From positions 21,570 through 85,569 of the forward strand of contig CATLFX010000005.1 in the NCBI GenBank assembly GCA_949935795.1: a stretch of DNA of 64,000 nt. Reading direction: 5' to 3'. The notes beneath the pieces were generated by a model, which was not told the origin of the DNA, ran no database searches, and saw only the letters and a program-made list of their open reading frames with translations. A program made the position numbers and the translations under genes. Positions 54,612-63,199 of the stretch are shown one piece after another. Position 1 is the stretch's first letter. Every line of letters begins with the position of its first letter. This DNA comes from an uncultured Oscillospiraceae bacterium. Lineage in GTDB: Bacteria; Bacillota; Clostridia; Oscillospirales; Oscillospiraceae.

Positions 54612-55007
54612 TCAGCTTTTTTCCTCAAACACCGCCCCGCAGGACCGGCAGTGGACGGTGATCCGCCCTTTGCCCCGGGGCACCCGCATCTGCTGGCCGC
54701 AGTTGGGGCATTTAAAGTAGCGGTGCTCCCGGTCGTGGGCCCGGGACCGGAAGGTGTTCCACCGGCGGCCGATGGGCCGGACGAATTGGAGGAACTTATT
54801 GTTTTCCGCCCGCCGGGCCTCCAGGTTCCGGGACAGGGAGCGGTACAGGCTGACGGCGATCAGAATCAGGGCCAGGAGCTCAAAGACGATGAGCCTGGTG
54901 AACACATACACAAGATAAAAAATAATGTAGAGCGCCGCCAGCAGCAAATTCAGCTGGTCGCCCCCATAGCGTCCGGCCATCAGGCGGACCATACAGCGGC
55001 GGATCAT
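54612..55007 (-). CDS. Membrane protein with C-terminal zinc ribbon
   Basis: 131 aa. Two hydrophobic segments (about 20-36 and 40-55), a basic stretch, then a zinc ribbon C-PNC-GQQMRVPRGKGRITVHCRSC near 100-125. GAGGAGG lies ten bases before the ATG. The same layout is seen in many uncharacterised Clostridial proteins. Function unknown. Confidence 0.8.
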   Translation of the reverse strand: MIRRCMVRLMAGRYGGDQLNLLLAALYIIFYLVYVFTRLIVFELLALILIAVSLYRSLSRNLEARRAENNKFLQFVRPIGRRWNTFRSRAHDREHRYFKCPNCGQQMRVPRGKGRITVHCRSCGAVFEEKS

Positions 55008-55253
55008 AAGGCGCTCACCTCCTCGGGGCCGGGGTTTTCAGGATATTTCCTATGATAACGCCCGCAAATGAACGCGTCAATGGGGAAACCGTAAACAATG
55101 TGTGAATTTCACAGGCCGCTTTTCAAAATCACAAGCGCCTGGGCTTTTAGCCCTTTCATCCGCACCGTCCAGGAGGCCCAGGTCAACCGGCAGGACAGCG
55201 GCATCAAGAAGAAACGGCGCAGAAACGGGCCGGAGAGCTGGAACGGCTCATAG
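55008..55253. other. Gap with no supported gene
   Basis: No clear promoter, terminator or open frame of coding character. The stretch precedes a 5'-truncated gene and may hold decayed sequence from it. Confidence 0.4.
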
Positions 55254-56117
55254 TACGCCTGTCATTTTAAACAGCTTGTCCCCCAAACGTGTCCTTTTGG
55301 CACCGCGCCCCACGTGGTGGAACCCCAATGTCCGGGCGCGGTGGACCGTTACATAGATCTGAGCGGCTTCTATGACCGGGCGGGGCTTCAGCCGTTAAAG
55401 AGGGATATTCTGGACGCCACTGCGGAATACCAGGGCCATTACAAACGGGTATACCGCTGCCTGGGCGCCGCGGGAGAGCTGCGCCGGGACATGAACGAGC
55501 TGCTGGACGGCCCGGAGGTCCAGCAGCGTCTGGCCAAACGGGCGGCGGGCATTATCAGCCGGGAGCTGAGGCGTCCCGCGCAGGGCGGGGGGCGGATGGA
55601 CCAGCGCTTTCTCTCCGCCGTCACCCACAAAGGAGCTTTTACCCTGTGGAACACGGTGGAGGCCCAGGCGGAGCGGGTATACGAGCTGGCGGACAGCTGC
55701 GGCCTGGCCCACCATATGCTCGACCCGATCCTCACCGCCGCCCTGGCCGCGGGCCATGACGCGGTGGCCTGTCCAGACCCCATGGCGCCGGACCGGCTGG
55801 CCCACCTCATCTTCCCCGGCCTGTCCCTGGCTTTTGTCACCTCCACCCAGGAGGACCCCTGGCCCCACCGGGCCTACCGCCGCCTGCGGCTGGACGCTAT
55901 GGCGGACGCCGAGGTCTGCCGCCTAAACCGGCCCCGGCTGCGCTTTACCAAGCGCGTGGCCTCCGCGCTGCTGGAGGAGGGGACAGCCGGTCTTGCGCAG
56001 GCCAAGGAGGCCCACGACCGGCTGGAGCGGCTCTATAATCCCTACGTGGATTTTGACGCGGTGTCCAGGCTGGCGGACCAGCTGGCCCAACAGGTTCTGG
56101 CACTGCGGGAAGAATAA
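55254..56117 (+). pseudogene. 5'-truncated P-loop ATPase-like protein (PRK06851-type)
   Basis: The frame is open from just after TAG at 55251 but has no good ribosome site or start; the first ATG is at 55314. APHVVEPQCPGAVDRYIDL and RFLSAVTHKGAFTLWNT match the middle of a two-domain Clostridial ATPase family as I remember it. The first P-loop domain would lie upstream and is missing. In the second domain the usual GRPGTGKST region reads ELADSCGLAHHML, so that P-loop is also lost. Either a decayed gene or a degenerate single-domain protein. Confidence 0.6.
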
Positions 56118-56139
56118 AAAACAGGGAGACCGTGTTTGA

Positions 56140-56190
56140 ACGGCCCCCATTTGCCGGATGGTATGCCGCGCTGTCCGGTAAGTGGGGGCC
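56140..56190 (+). terminator. Hairpin after the truncated gene
   Basis: GGCCCCCA/TGGGGGCC outer and GCCGGA/TCCGGT inner stems, no T run. Confidence 0.5.
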
Positions 56191-56284
56191 GCGTTATATC
56201 CACCAGGCCATGACTGTGCTATGATTCAAACAGCAGAAATCAATTACAATCGATCAAATAAAAGCACAAAAGGGAGTCACGACT

Positions 56285-56464
56285 ATGCGAATCACCGATC
56301 TGCTCAGTCCCAGCGGCATTCAGCTGCGCGCCGCCCCCGCACCCCACGGCGGACTGTTCGTCTTCCCCGTCATGCACAACCCCCTGGGCTACGCCGCGGC
56401 CATTCTGATCGGCTCCGTGGCCGGTATGCTCATGCTGGGCTTGCTGAAAAAGAAGCAGGCGTGA
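56285..56464 (+). pseudogene. Fructose-PTS permease remnant (internal in-frame deletion)
   Basis: 59 codons, ATG to TGA, with AGGGAG upstream. The first ~15 residues, MRITDLLSPSGIQL, look like the start of a fructose-type EIIA domain. The rest, PHGGLFVFPVMHNPLGY ... GLLKKK, looks like the extreme C-terminal helix of a fructose EIIC domain. Everything between (about 550-600 residues in a full EIIABC protein) is missing, with the frame kept. It would make a one-helix membrane peptide if expressed. Confidence 0.72.
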
Positions 56465-56500
56465 TATACTGAGACAAATCAGGAAAGGCAGGTTTTTGCC

Positions 56501-57529
56501 ATGAAAGAAAACAAGCAGCTGCGCTGGGCCGTGCTGGGCGCCGGGGTTATCGCCAACGAGATGGCCCAGGCGCTCCAGGCCATGGGCCGAACCCTGGACG
56601 CGGTGGGCAACCGCACCCAGGAGAAGGCGGCGGCCTTCGGGTCAAAGTACGGCGTAAAGAAGGTTTACGGCGACTACCATGAGATGTTCACCGACCCGGA
56701 CATCGACGTGATCTATCTCACCACCCCCCACAACACCCACATGGCCTATCTGGAGCAGGCCCTGTCCCACGGCAAGCACGTGCTGTGCGAGAAGTCCATC
56801 ACCCTCAACAGCGAAGAGCTGGACCGGGCGGTGAAGCTGGCGGAGGAAAACCATGTGGTGCTGGCGGAGGCCATGACCATCTACCACATGCCGCTGTACC
56901 GGGTGCTGCGGGAGCGCCTGGCCTCCGGCCAGCTGGGCCGGGTGAACCTGGTCCAGCTCAACTTCGGCAGCTTTAAGGTCTACGACATGAACAACCGCTT
57001 CTTCAACCGCGGTCTGGCGGGGGGCGCTATGCTGGACATCGGGGTGTACGCCCTGTCTCTGGCCCGGCTGTTCCTGGCCTCCAGCCCGGACCAGGTGAAG
57101 TCCTTTGTCCGCAAGGCCCCCACCGGGGTGGACGAGAGCGCCGTCCTCGCTATGATGAACCGGGAGGGCCAGCTGGTGTCCGCCACCCTGTCCCTCCACT
57201 CCAAGCAGCCCAAGCGGGCGGTGATCTCCTGCGAAAAGGGGTATATCGAGATCATGGAGTACCCCCGGGCGGACGAGGCGGTCATTGTGGACGCGGCCAC
57301 CGGGGCGCGGGTGACGGTCCAGGCGGGCCGCACAGCGGACGCGCTGGTGTACGAGCTGGAGGACATGGAGGCGGCCATCCGGGGAGAGGGGGACATGCTG
57401 CTGTCCTGCACCGCCGACGTGATGGATCTGATGACCGCCCTCCGGCGGGAGTGGGGCGTGTCCTACCCGGAGGAGGAGGCCATGGTGAAGGGCGCCGCCA
57501 TGGAGCGGTTCTTCCAGGAAACCCTGTAA
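56501..57529 (+). CDS. Gfo/Idh/MocA-family oxidoreductase
   Basis: 342 aa. The NAD(P) Rossmann motif VLGAGVIANEMAQALQ is at residue 11, and the family's catalytic EKSITLNSEE segment (Lys) is near residue 95. The C-terminal alpha/beta domain has a MLDIGVYALSLAR helix. It oxidises a sugar or inositol-like substrate with NAD(P). GAAAGGCAGG precedes the ATG; the PTS remnant lies 36 bp upstream. Confidence 0.88.
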   Translation: MKENKQLRWAVLGAGVIANEMAQALQAMGRTLDAVGNRTQEKAAAFGSKYGVKKVYGDYHEMFTDPDIDVIYLTTPHNTHMAYLEQALSHGKHVLCEKSITLNSEELDRAVKLAEENHVVLAEAMTIYHMPLYRVLRERLASGQLGRVNLVQLNFGSFKVYDMNNRFFNRGLAGGAMLDIGVYALSLARLFLASSPDQVKSFVRKAPTGVDESAVLAMMNREGQLVSATLSLHSKQPKRAVISCEKGYIEIMEYPRADEAVIVDAATGARVTVQAGRTADALVYELEDMEAAIRGEGDMLLSCTADVMDLMTALRREWGVSYPEEEAMVKGAAMERFFQETL

Positions 57530-57590
57530 GCGCCGCATATCCCCGCGGGCGTGTGCAAAACCGCTCGGGACTCTGAAATGGATTGCCTGC

Positions 57591-57635
57591 CGTCAAAAAA
57601 GCAGGCGGGAATGATTCCCGCCTGCTTTTTTGACG
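57591..57635. terminator. Bidirectional terminator
   Basis: A perfect 21-bp stem from CGTCAAAAAAGCAGGCGGGAA with loop TGA; very strong. Confidence 0.95.
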
Positions 57636-57753
57636 TGAATTCGCGAAGACTGTGTCCAGCTTGGCCGCTGTCCGCGCAGGGGTTTGCCGGTTTACATCCG
57701 CCCTCCTGAGCTTGACGTTCAGGCGGCGCAAATCATGCGGCCGCGCGGTTTCC

Positions 57754-58512
57754 TCACTTCCGCGCCGCGATCAGGTAGCGGTGGATGGCGCCCTGAATTT
57801 TCCCCTCCCGCTCCACCTCTTCCTGCAAGGCGCACAGCCGCTCAAAGCAGCGGTCCACGGAGAAGCCGGGGAACTCCCACTCGATGATCCGGGCGAACCA
57901 GACGAAGGCCCCCACATCATAGAATAAAATGGGCCGGTAGGCCTCCTCAGCCCGGAGGATATGGAACCCCGCCGCCTCAAATTCCCGGCGCTGGCGGGAC
58001 AGATACAGGTGGGGGTAGGGCTTTTCCGTCCCCGGCAGCACCCGCTCCACCAGGTCCCGGTCGTTGTCCCCGCCCACCTGCTCTGTGAGAAACACCCCGC
58101 CGGGCTTCAGCAGCCGGTACAGCTCCGGCGGACAGAAGTTCCCGTGGCGGTTGATAATCAGGTCGAAGGCTTCATCGGGAAAGGGGATGGCGGCGGGGTC
58201 CGAGCAGGGCTGAAAGGCGATCCCCAGGGGCGGGAGCGTCTCCTCGCACAGCCGCACGTTGGGGGGATAGCCCTCGGTGGCGGCGGTTTTTTCGCGTGGA
58301 TGGCCCAGGGACAGGAGGAACTCCCCGCCTCCGGTGTCGTAGTCCAGCAGCATGGCGTCCGGGCGCAGGTACTGCCGGACAAGGGCGGAATAATCCCAGG
58401 GCAGGTCGTGCTCCTCCTCGTACCGCCCCCGGATGTGGGAGAAGTCCCAGCCGTGGATGTGGGCCTGGTCCTCCTCCTGTTTCCAGATTCGCCTTAGCTC
58501 CGCGCGGTCCAT
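57754..58512 (-). CDS. Class-I SAM-dependent methyltransferase
   Basis: 252 aa. The SAM site is MLLDYDTGGGEFLLSLG; IPFPDEAFDLIINRHGNFCP and LLKPGGVFLTEQVGG are motifs IV and post-II/VI. Proteins of this type methylate small molecules or RNA; substrate unknown. GGAGGGACC precedes the ATG. No promoter clearly seen. Confidence 0.85.
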   Translation of the reverse strand: MDRAELRRIWKQEEDQAHIHGWDFSHIRGRYEEEHDLPWDYSALVRQYLRPDAMLLDYDTGGGEFLLSLGHPREKTAATEGYPPNVRLCEETLPPLGIAFQPCSDPAAIPFPDEAFDLIINRHGNFCPPELYRLLKPGGVFLTEQVGGDNDRDLVERVLPGTEKPYPHLYLSRQRREFEAAGFHILRAEEAYRPILFYDVGAFVWFARIIEWEFPGFSVDRCFERLCALQEEVEREGKIQGAIHRYLIAARK

Positions 58513-58612
58513 ATGGTCCCTCCGTTCTGTCTAATTCTTATGAGTATCATACCATAGAACAGCCCGGCGGCGCAAGAAGAATCGCCCGGGCCCTGAACCG
58601 GACCGGGTTTTC

Positions 58613-58780
58613 TTAAGGAACCTCTGAATAAATCGGCAAGAGCGATTTGCGAGAGATTTTTCGCCACAACGAGGCGGGATTTCTCAGGAATAATTGTGTT
58701 TATTTCAAGAAATCACAACGAAGTTGTGGTGGAAAAGATCCGCAAAGCGCCGCAGACGCATTTGTTCAGAGGTTCCCTAA
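58613..58780 (+). mobile_element. MITE-like element, short copy
   Basis: 168 bp with inverted ends: TTAAGGAACCTCTGAATAAAT on the left, complementary to ATTTGTTCAGAGGTTCCCTAA on the right with two mismatches. The interior matches the copy at 30742-31006 (reverse orientation) apart from that copy's insert. Not coding. Confidence 0.8.
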
Positions 58781-58788
58781 GATCACCC

Positions 58789-58817
58789 TTGCTACCGCCG
58801 TTTTTTTCTGGTATAAT
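58789..58817 (+). promoter_or_regulatory. Promoter of aroK
   Basis: TTGCTA (58789-58794), 17 bp, TATAAT (58812-58817), nine bases beyond the MITE-like element. Confidence 0.85.
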
Positions 58818-58883
58818 ATTATGATTATGCCGCCTCCCTGATTTTGGGAAACTGCGGCGGCAGGCGGTTGAGGGGGCGCGGGA

Positions 58884-59399
58884 ATGGACAATATAATCCT
58901 CATTGGGATGCCCGGATCGGGCAAGAGCACCGTGGGCGTGGTGCTGGCCAAGGCCCTGGGGATGAAGTTCCTGGACGTGGACCTGCTGATTCAGGAGCGG
59001 GAAGGGGAGCTGCTCCAGACCCTCATCGACCAGCGGGGGGTGGAGGCCTTCCTGGGCCTGGAGCGGGACGCCATTTGCTCCCTGGACTGCCGGGGGACGG
59101 TGGTGGCCCCCGGGGGGAGCTGCGTGTGCCGGGAGGAGTCCATCGCCCACATGCGGGGACTGGGCAGGGTGGTCTACCTCCGGCTGTCCCTGGAGAATGT
59201 GGAGGGGCGCATCCACAACCAGGCGTCCCGGGGCATCGCCCTCTCCCCCGGCCAGACCCTGGCGGACGTGTACCGGTACCGGGCGCCGCTGTACGAAAAA
59301 TGCGCCCATATCACCGTGGACGCCGGGGGCCAGAGCCTGGCGGAGACAGTGCAGACAGTGAAGGAAGCTCTGGCAAAAAGAAGTGCGGAGCCGTCGTAA
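58884..59399 (+). CDS. Shikimate kinase AroK
   Basis: 171 aa. P-loop GMPGSGKS at 8-15, DVD-containing LDVDLLIQEREGE near 35, APGGSCV near 77 and a lid Arg near SRGIAL. It phosphorylates shikimate in aromatic amino-acid synthesis. The last six codons lie within repeat R198, so the C terminus (KRSAEPS) is repeat-derived. Confidence 0.93.
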   Translation: MDNIILIGMPGSGKSTVGVVLAKALGMKFLDVDLLIQEREGELLQTLIDQRGVEAFLGLERDAICSLDCRGTVVAPGGSCVCREESIAHMRGLGRVVYLRLSLENVEGRIHNQASRGIALSPGQTLADVYRYRAPLYEKCAHITVDAGGQSLAETVQTVKEALAKRSAEPS

Positions 59400-59576
59400 A
59401 CAGCGCGGATGGAACCCGAAATGCCAAAACCGGGGTCCTCGCAAAGCCGCCTTTTGGCTTTGTGGGGAGAGGAGAAGCAAGGGAGCGAGCGCAGTTTTCG
59501 CCAAAGGCGGGAACGAGGTCGAGCGGACTTTGCTTCGACGAAAGCCGCGCGTCGCGAGCAGGCGGAGTATGACAAC
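59379..59576 (+). repeat. Dispersed repeat R198, full copy overlapping aroK 3' end
   Basis: 198 bp matching 42409-42606. It supplies the aroK stop codon and includes the same CTTTGTGGGG hairpin region. Confidence 0.85.
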
Positions 59577-59607
59577 AACGATTATAAGATAGGACTGTAG
59601 AATATTT

Positions 59608-61488
59608 ATGAATTTCCGCGATTTGGGGCTCACCGCCCCCATTTTGAAGGCCCTCACCCAAGCGGGCTATACCGACCCCACCCCCATCCAGCGCAAAGCC
59701 ATCCCTCCCGCCCTGGCGGGGCGGGACGTGCTGGGCTGCGCTCAGACGGGCACCGGCAAGACCTGTGCCTTCGCTACCCCCATCCTCCAGCGGCTCAGCG
59801 GGCGGACGCCCAGGCCGCGGGTGATCCGGGCGTTGGTGCTCACCCCCACACGGGAGCTGGCCATCCAGATTCAGGACTCCTTTGCGGCCTACGGCCGCAA
59901 CCTGCCCCTGCGCTCCGCCGTCATTTTCGGCGGTGTGGGCCAGCAGCCCCAGGTGGACGCCATCAACAGGGGGCTGGACATCCTGGTGGCCACCCCGGGC
60001 CGCCTGCTGGACCTCCATGGCCAGGGCCTGCTGGACCTGGCCCACATTGAAATTTTCGTGCTGGACGAGGCGGACCGTATGCTGGACATGGGGTTCATCC
60101 ACGACGTGAAGCGGATTTTGAAGCTGCTGCCGGAGAAAAAGCAGACCCTGTTTTTCTCCGCCACCATGCCCCCGGAGGTGATGGGGCTGGTGAACGGCCT
60201 GCTCCACGACTACGCGCGTGTGGCCGTGGACCCGGTTTCCTCCCCGGTGGAGGTCATCAAGCAGTCGCTGTATTATGTGGATAAGTCCAACAAGACCAAG
60301 CTGCTGGCCCACCTGATGGAGGAACGGAAGATCTCCTCCGCCCTGGTGTTCTCCCGCACCAAGCACGGGGCCAACCGCATCGCCCAGGACCTCCAGAAGC
60401 GGGGCATCTCCGCCGCCGCCATCCACGGCAATAAGAGCCAGACCGCCCGGGTCCAGGCGCTGAACGACTTCAAGGCGGGCCGGGTGCGGGTGCTGGCCGC
60501 CACCGACATCGCCGCCCGGGGCATCGACATCGACCAGCTGCCCTTTGTGTTCAACTACAACCTGCCCGACGTGCCTGAGACCTACGTCCACCGCATCGGG
60601 CGGACAGGACGTGCTGGACACGAGGGGGAGGCCATCTCCTTCTGCCAGTTCGACGAGAAGGACGAGCTCAAGGCCATTGAAAAGCTGCTGGGACGGCCCA
60701 TCCCGGTGGTAGAGGGCCACCCCTACCCCATGGAGAACTTTGACCCGCCCCAGAAGGACAAGCGGGGCCGGGTGGTGAACGCCGAGGACGCGGAGGCCCG
60801 TGCCGCCGCCAAGGAAAAGCGCCGCCAAAAGGACGCTGAGAACAAAGCCCGGGCCGAGGAACGCAAAAAATCCGCCGGAGCAGGGGAGGGGCCCGCCGCC
60901 CCCGCCTCCGCCCGGCCCGACCCGCTGGAGGGGGACGCGCAAAAAAAGAAAAGCCGCCGCAAAAAGAGCGGAGGCGGTCAGGAGGCCCCGGCCCCCGTCC
61001 TGAAAGACGAGCCTCCGGTTTTGCGGGATAAGCCCACGAGCCGGGGCGTGCGCCAGGGGCGCATCCACGACACCCTGCCCCAGGACCCCTCGGTGCCCGT
61101 CACCGATTTCTATAAGCCCAGCCCTCTGGACTCCGACGTGATTATGGACGCCACCGCCCGCCTGCTGGCCCCCCGCCGTCCCGCCCCCAGGCCCCAGGTC
61201 CAGGCACAGGCCCAAGGCCAGCAAAAGGGCGGGGCCTCCGGCAGGCGGGACAGGGCCCAAGCCCAGAGCCCCGTCCGGCAGAAGCCCCGCCGTCAGGGCA
61301 AAAAGCAAGGTGCGCCCGCGCCCGCCGCAAAGGAGCCCGTCCTGCCCCCCTCCCTGGCCGGGAAGAAGCGCCGCCGCCGGGACGACCGGCCCCGGCCCAT
61401 CGAGGCCCCGCTCCGCTCCGACCGGCAGAAGGACTCCACCCAGCACAAGAGCCTGATGCGCCCCTACTACCTCCATGACGACGACTGA
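59608..61488 (+). CDS. DEAD-box RNA helicase with long basic tail
   Basis: 626 aa. Motif I AQTGTGKT at 45-52, Ia [51 protein letters not shown]. The core ends near residue 380; about 245 residues follow, Arg/Lys/Ala/Pro-rich and low in complexity, as in RhlE/CshA-type helicases with RNA-binding tails. Likely rRNA or mRNA remodelling, often needed in the cold. The ribosome site is weak. Confidence 0.93.
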   Translation: MNFRDLGLTAPILKALTQAGYTDPTPIQRKAIPPALAGRDVLGCAQTGTGKTCAFATPILQRLSGRTPRPRVIRALVLTPTRELAIQIQDSFAAYGRNLPLRSAVIFGGVGQQPQVDAINRGLDILVATPGRLLDLHGQGLLDLAHIEIFVLDEADRMLDMGFIHDVKRILKLLPEKKQTLFFSATMPPEVMGLVNGLLHDYARVAVDPVSSPVEVIKQSLYYVDKSNKTKLLAHLMEERKISSALVFSRTKHGANRIAQDLQKRGISAAAIHGNKSQTARVQALNDFKAGRVRVLAATDIAARGIDIDQLPFVFNYNLPDVPETYVHRIGRTGRAGHEGEAISFCQFDEKDELKAIEKLLGRPIPVVEGHPYPMENFDPPQKDKRGRVVNAEDAEARAAAKEKRRQKDAENKARAEERKKSAGAGEGPAAPASARPDPLEGDAQKKKSRRKKSGGGQEAPAPVLKDEPPVLRDKPTSRGVRQGRIHDTLPQDPSVPVTDFYKPSPLDSDVIMDATARLLAPRRPAPRPQVQAQAQGQQKGGASGRRDRAQAQSPVRQKPRRQGKKQGAPAPAAKEPVLPPSLAGKKRRRRDDRPRPIEAPLRSDRQKDSTQHKSLMRPYYLHDDD

Positions 61489-62374
61489 GCGGGAGGACCG
61501 GGCGTGGAAAAAGCGACGCCCCCGGAGGAGGTTCCATCCCCTGCGGTGGCTCATCGCCCTGCTGGTGCTGGCCGCGGGGGGCGCGGCCTGGTTCCAGTGG
61601 CAGTGCTGGGGGCTTCAAGTGACGCGGGCCGAGGCGGAGCTGAACGGCCTGCCCCCGGCCTTTGACGGGCTGAAGATCGCCCATCTGTCCGACCTCCACG
61701 GCCATGAGTACGGGGAGGGAAACCGGGACCTGCTGGAGCTGGTCCGGGCAGCGGAGCCCGGCCTCATCGTGGTCACAGGGGACCTCATCGACCAGAAGAG
61801 CCAGCTGGAGATGGTACCCGCCCTGGCCCAGGGGCTGGCGGCCATCGCGCCAACCTATTACGTCACCGGCAACCACGAGTGGGCACTGGGCACGGGGACG
61901 GTGCGGGAGCTGAAAAGCCTCCTGACCCAGTGCGGGGTGGCGGTGCTGTCCAACCAATACCAGGTGCTGGAGGAAAACGGGGAGAAAATTGTGCTGGCCG
62001 GGGTGGACGACCCCAACGGCTACGCCGACCAGATCACCCCCGAGGAGCTGCACGCCCGGATTCAGGGGGAGGCCCCCGGCCTGTTCACCGTCCTGCTGGC
62101 CCACCGCAACGACCACTTCGGCCAATACGCCAACGCCGGGTATGACTTCGTCATGTCCGGCCACGGACACGGGGGCATTGTCCGCCTGCCCTTTGTGGGC
62201 GGGCTCATCGGCACTGACCGGCGGTTTTTCCCGCCCTGGACCGCGGGTCTATACACCGTGGGGGACAGCACCCTGTTTGTGTCCCGGGGCCTGGGAAACA
62301 ACACCGTGCCCTTCGCGGGCTTCCGCGTGTTCAACCGCCCGGAGCTGGCGGTTGTCACCCTGAAGCAGGGGTGA
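61475..62374 (+). CDS. YkuE-like metallophosphoesterase, membrane-anchored
   Basis: 299 aa. A basic N terminus and one membrane helix (about 24-42), then a calcineurin-like domain with [32 protein letters not shown] and MSGHGHGG (metal ligands). The usual SGHtHGGQ reads SGHGHGGI. It overlaps the helicase gene by 14 bp. Substrate unknown; relatives act on phospholipid or nucleotide phosphates. Confidence 0.88.
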   Translation: MTTTEREDRAWKKRRPRRRFHPLRWLIALLVLAAGGAAWFQWQCWGLQVTRAEAELNGLPPAFDGLKIAHLSDLHGHEYGEGNRDLLELVRAAEPGLIVVTGDLIDQKSQLEMVPALAQGLAAIAPTYYVTGNHEWALGTGTVRELKSLLTQCGVAVLSNQYQVLEENGEKIVLAGVDDPNGYADQITPEELHARIQGEAPGLFTVLLAHRNDHFGQYANAGYDFVMSGHGHGGIVRLPFVGGLIGTDRRFFPPWTAGLYTVGDSTLFVSRGLGNNTVPFAGFRVFNRPELAVVTLKQG

Positions 62375-62388
62375 CCCCTGCCGGGGGC

Positions 62389-62438
62389 GTTACTTTCTCT
62401 CTCGCGAGAGAAAGTAACCAAAGAGCGCGCTTAGGGGG
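62389..62438 (+). repeat. 50-bp inverted repeat, left arm
   Basis: An exact reverse complement of 63113-63162. It contains the hairpin GTTACTTTCTCTC, loop TCGC, GAGAGAAAGTAAC, followed by CAAAGAGCGCGCTTAGGGGG. It lies 15 bases after the stop of the phosphoesterase gene. Confidence 0.95.
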
Positions 62439-62593
62439 ATGGCCTCCGGATGGCGCAGGCCCTGGTAGAAGGCCCAGAGGCCATGGCCGTGAACGGGGTC
62501 CTTTTTGAAATAATCGGGCCAAAAGCGTGGGTCCGGCTGGGTGACAAAATAGCGATAGAGCGTTTCCACAATCACGGGAATTTCAGGTTCCAT
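62390..62593 (-). CDS. Small uncharacterised protein in the repeat-flanked cassette
   Basis: 67 aa with VETLYRYFVTQPDPRFWPDYF and HGHGLWAFYQGLRHPEAIPL. GGAGG lies eight bases before the ATG. Its last 15 residues ([14 protein letters not shown]) and stop are encoded by the repeat arm, so the gene end was set by the insertion. It is divergent from an XRE gene and shares its operator. Not recognised. Confidence 0.55.
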   Translation of the reverse strand: MEPEIPVIVETLYRYFVTQPDPRFWPDYFKKDPVHGHGLWAFYQGLRHPEAIPLSALFGYFLSRERK

Positions 62594-62616
62594 TCTGCAT
62601 TCCTCCAGATTATACG

Positions 62617-62653
62617 CACTACTGACGTGATCTACTATATCACGTCAATAGTG
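62617..62653. promoter_or_regulatory. Operator between the divergent cassette genes
   Basis: 15-bp arms CACTACTGACGTGAT and ATCACGTCAATAGTG with one mismatch around a 7-bp centre. A minus-strand -10 TATAAT lies beside it at 62610-62615. Confidence 0.7.
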
Positions 62654-62674
62654 GAATGTCAAGAGGTGACAGAG

Positions 62675-62893
62675 ATGATTTTTAATGATAGACTAAAGCT
62701 GTTGCGGGCGGAACGCGAACTCACACAGGAAAAAGCGGCGAAAGCAATAGGAATACCATCACGAAGCTACCAGCGGCTTGAAATGGATGGTTGCAAGACT
62801 CATTATGATACGCTAATCAGAATCGCGGATTATTATGAGGTTTCCCTAGACTGGCTGACGGGCCGCTCAGACGTTCGGGAAATCAACCGTTAA
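62675..62893 (+). CDS. Small XRE regulator of the cassette
   Basis: 72 aa: a single HTH, LTQEKAAKAIGIPSRSYQRLE, with LIRIADYYEVSLDWLTGRSD, typical of phage and toxin-antitoxin-type XRE repressors. AAGAGGTG precedes the ATG. The gene is clearly lower in GC (about 45 %) than its surroundings, suggesting transfer. It probably binds the palindrome just upstream and controls itself and the divergent small gene. Confidence 0.88.
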   Translation: MIFNDRLKLLRAERELTQEKAAKAIGIPSRSYQRLEMDGCKTHYDTLIRIADYYEVSLDWLTGRSDVREINR

Positions 62894-63112
62894 GGTGGCC
62901 ATTTAGGCGCTGGCCCGTGGGCCGCATGGAAGTCCAGTGACAGAAGATAAGCGGCAGCACAAATAGGGGGGAATCAATCCCGGCCCTGGGCGCCGGAAGG
63001 GTACGCGCCCAGCACTCGTATAGGGCGTCCCCCGTAACAGGGGGTTCTTAGGGGGAAAGCCGCCTGTGAGCGAGGGAGCGCCCTTTGCTCCCGAAGCCGA
63101 ACCGGCGGATTG
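62894..63112. other. Structured non-coding part of the cassette
   Basis: No supported open frame. Several stems are visible: GGCCCGTGGGCC, CCCCCGT-AAC-AGGGGG, GGGAGC/GCTCCC, and CTTAGGGGG (63047-63055) pairing with CCCCCTAAG (63113-63121) inside the right arm. It could be a structured RNA or a recombination site. Confidence 0.4.
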
Positions 63113-63162
63113 CCCCCTAAGCGCGCTCTTTGGTTACTTTCTCTCGCGAGAGAGAAAGTAAC
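63113..63162 (-). repeat. 50-bp inverted repeat, right arm
   Basis: The perfect reverse complement of the left arm. It ends 37 bases before the mnmG start. Confidence 0.95.
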
Positions 63163-63199
63163 ATCCCCGTCCCCGCAGGGACAAGAAGGAGGTCACGCG

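Noticed and set aside
62390..62893. Classical toxin-antitoxin operon
   Set aside because: The two genes are divergent rather than co-directional and the small protein matches no toxin I know; a shared operator alone is not enough.
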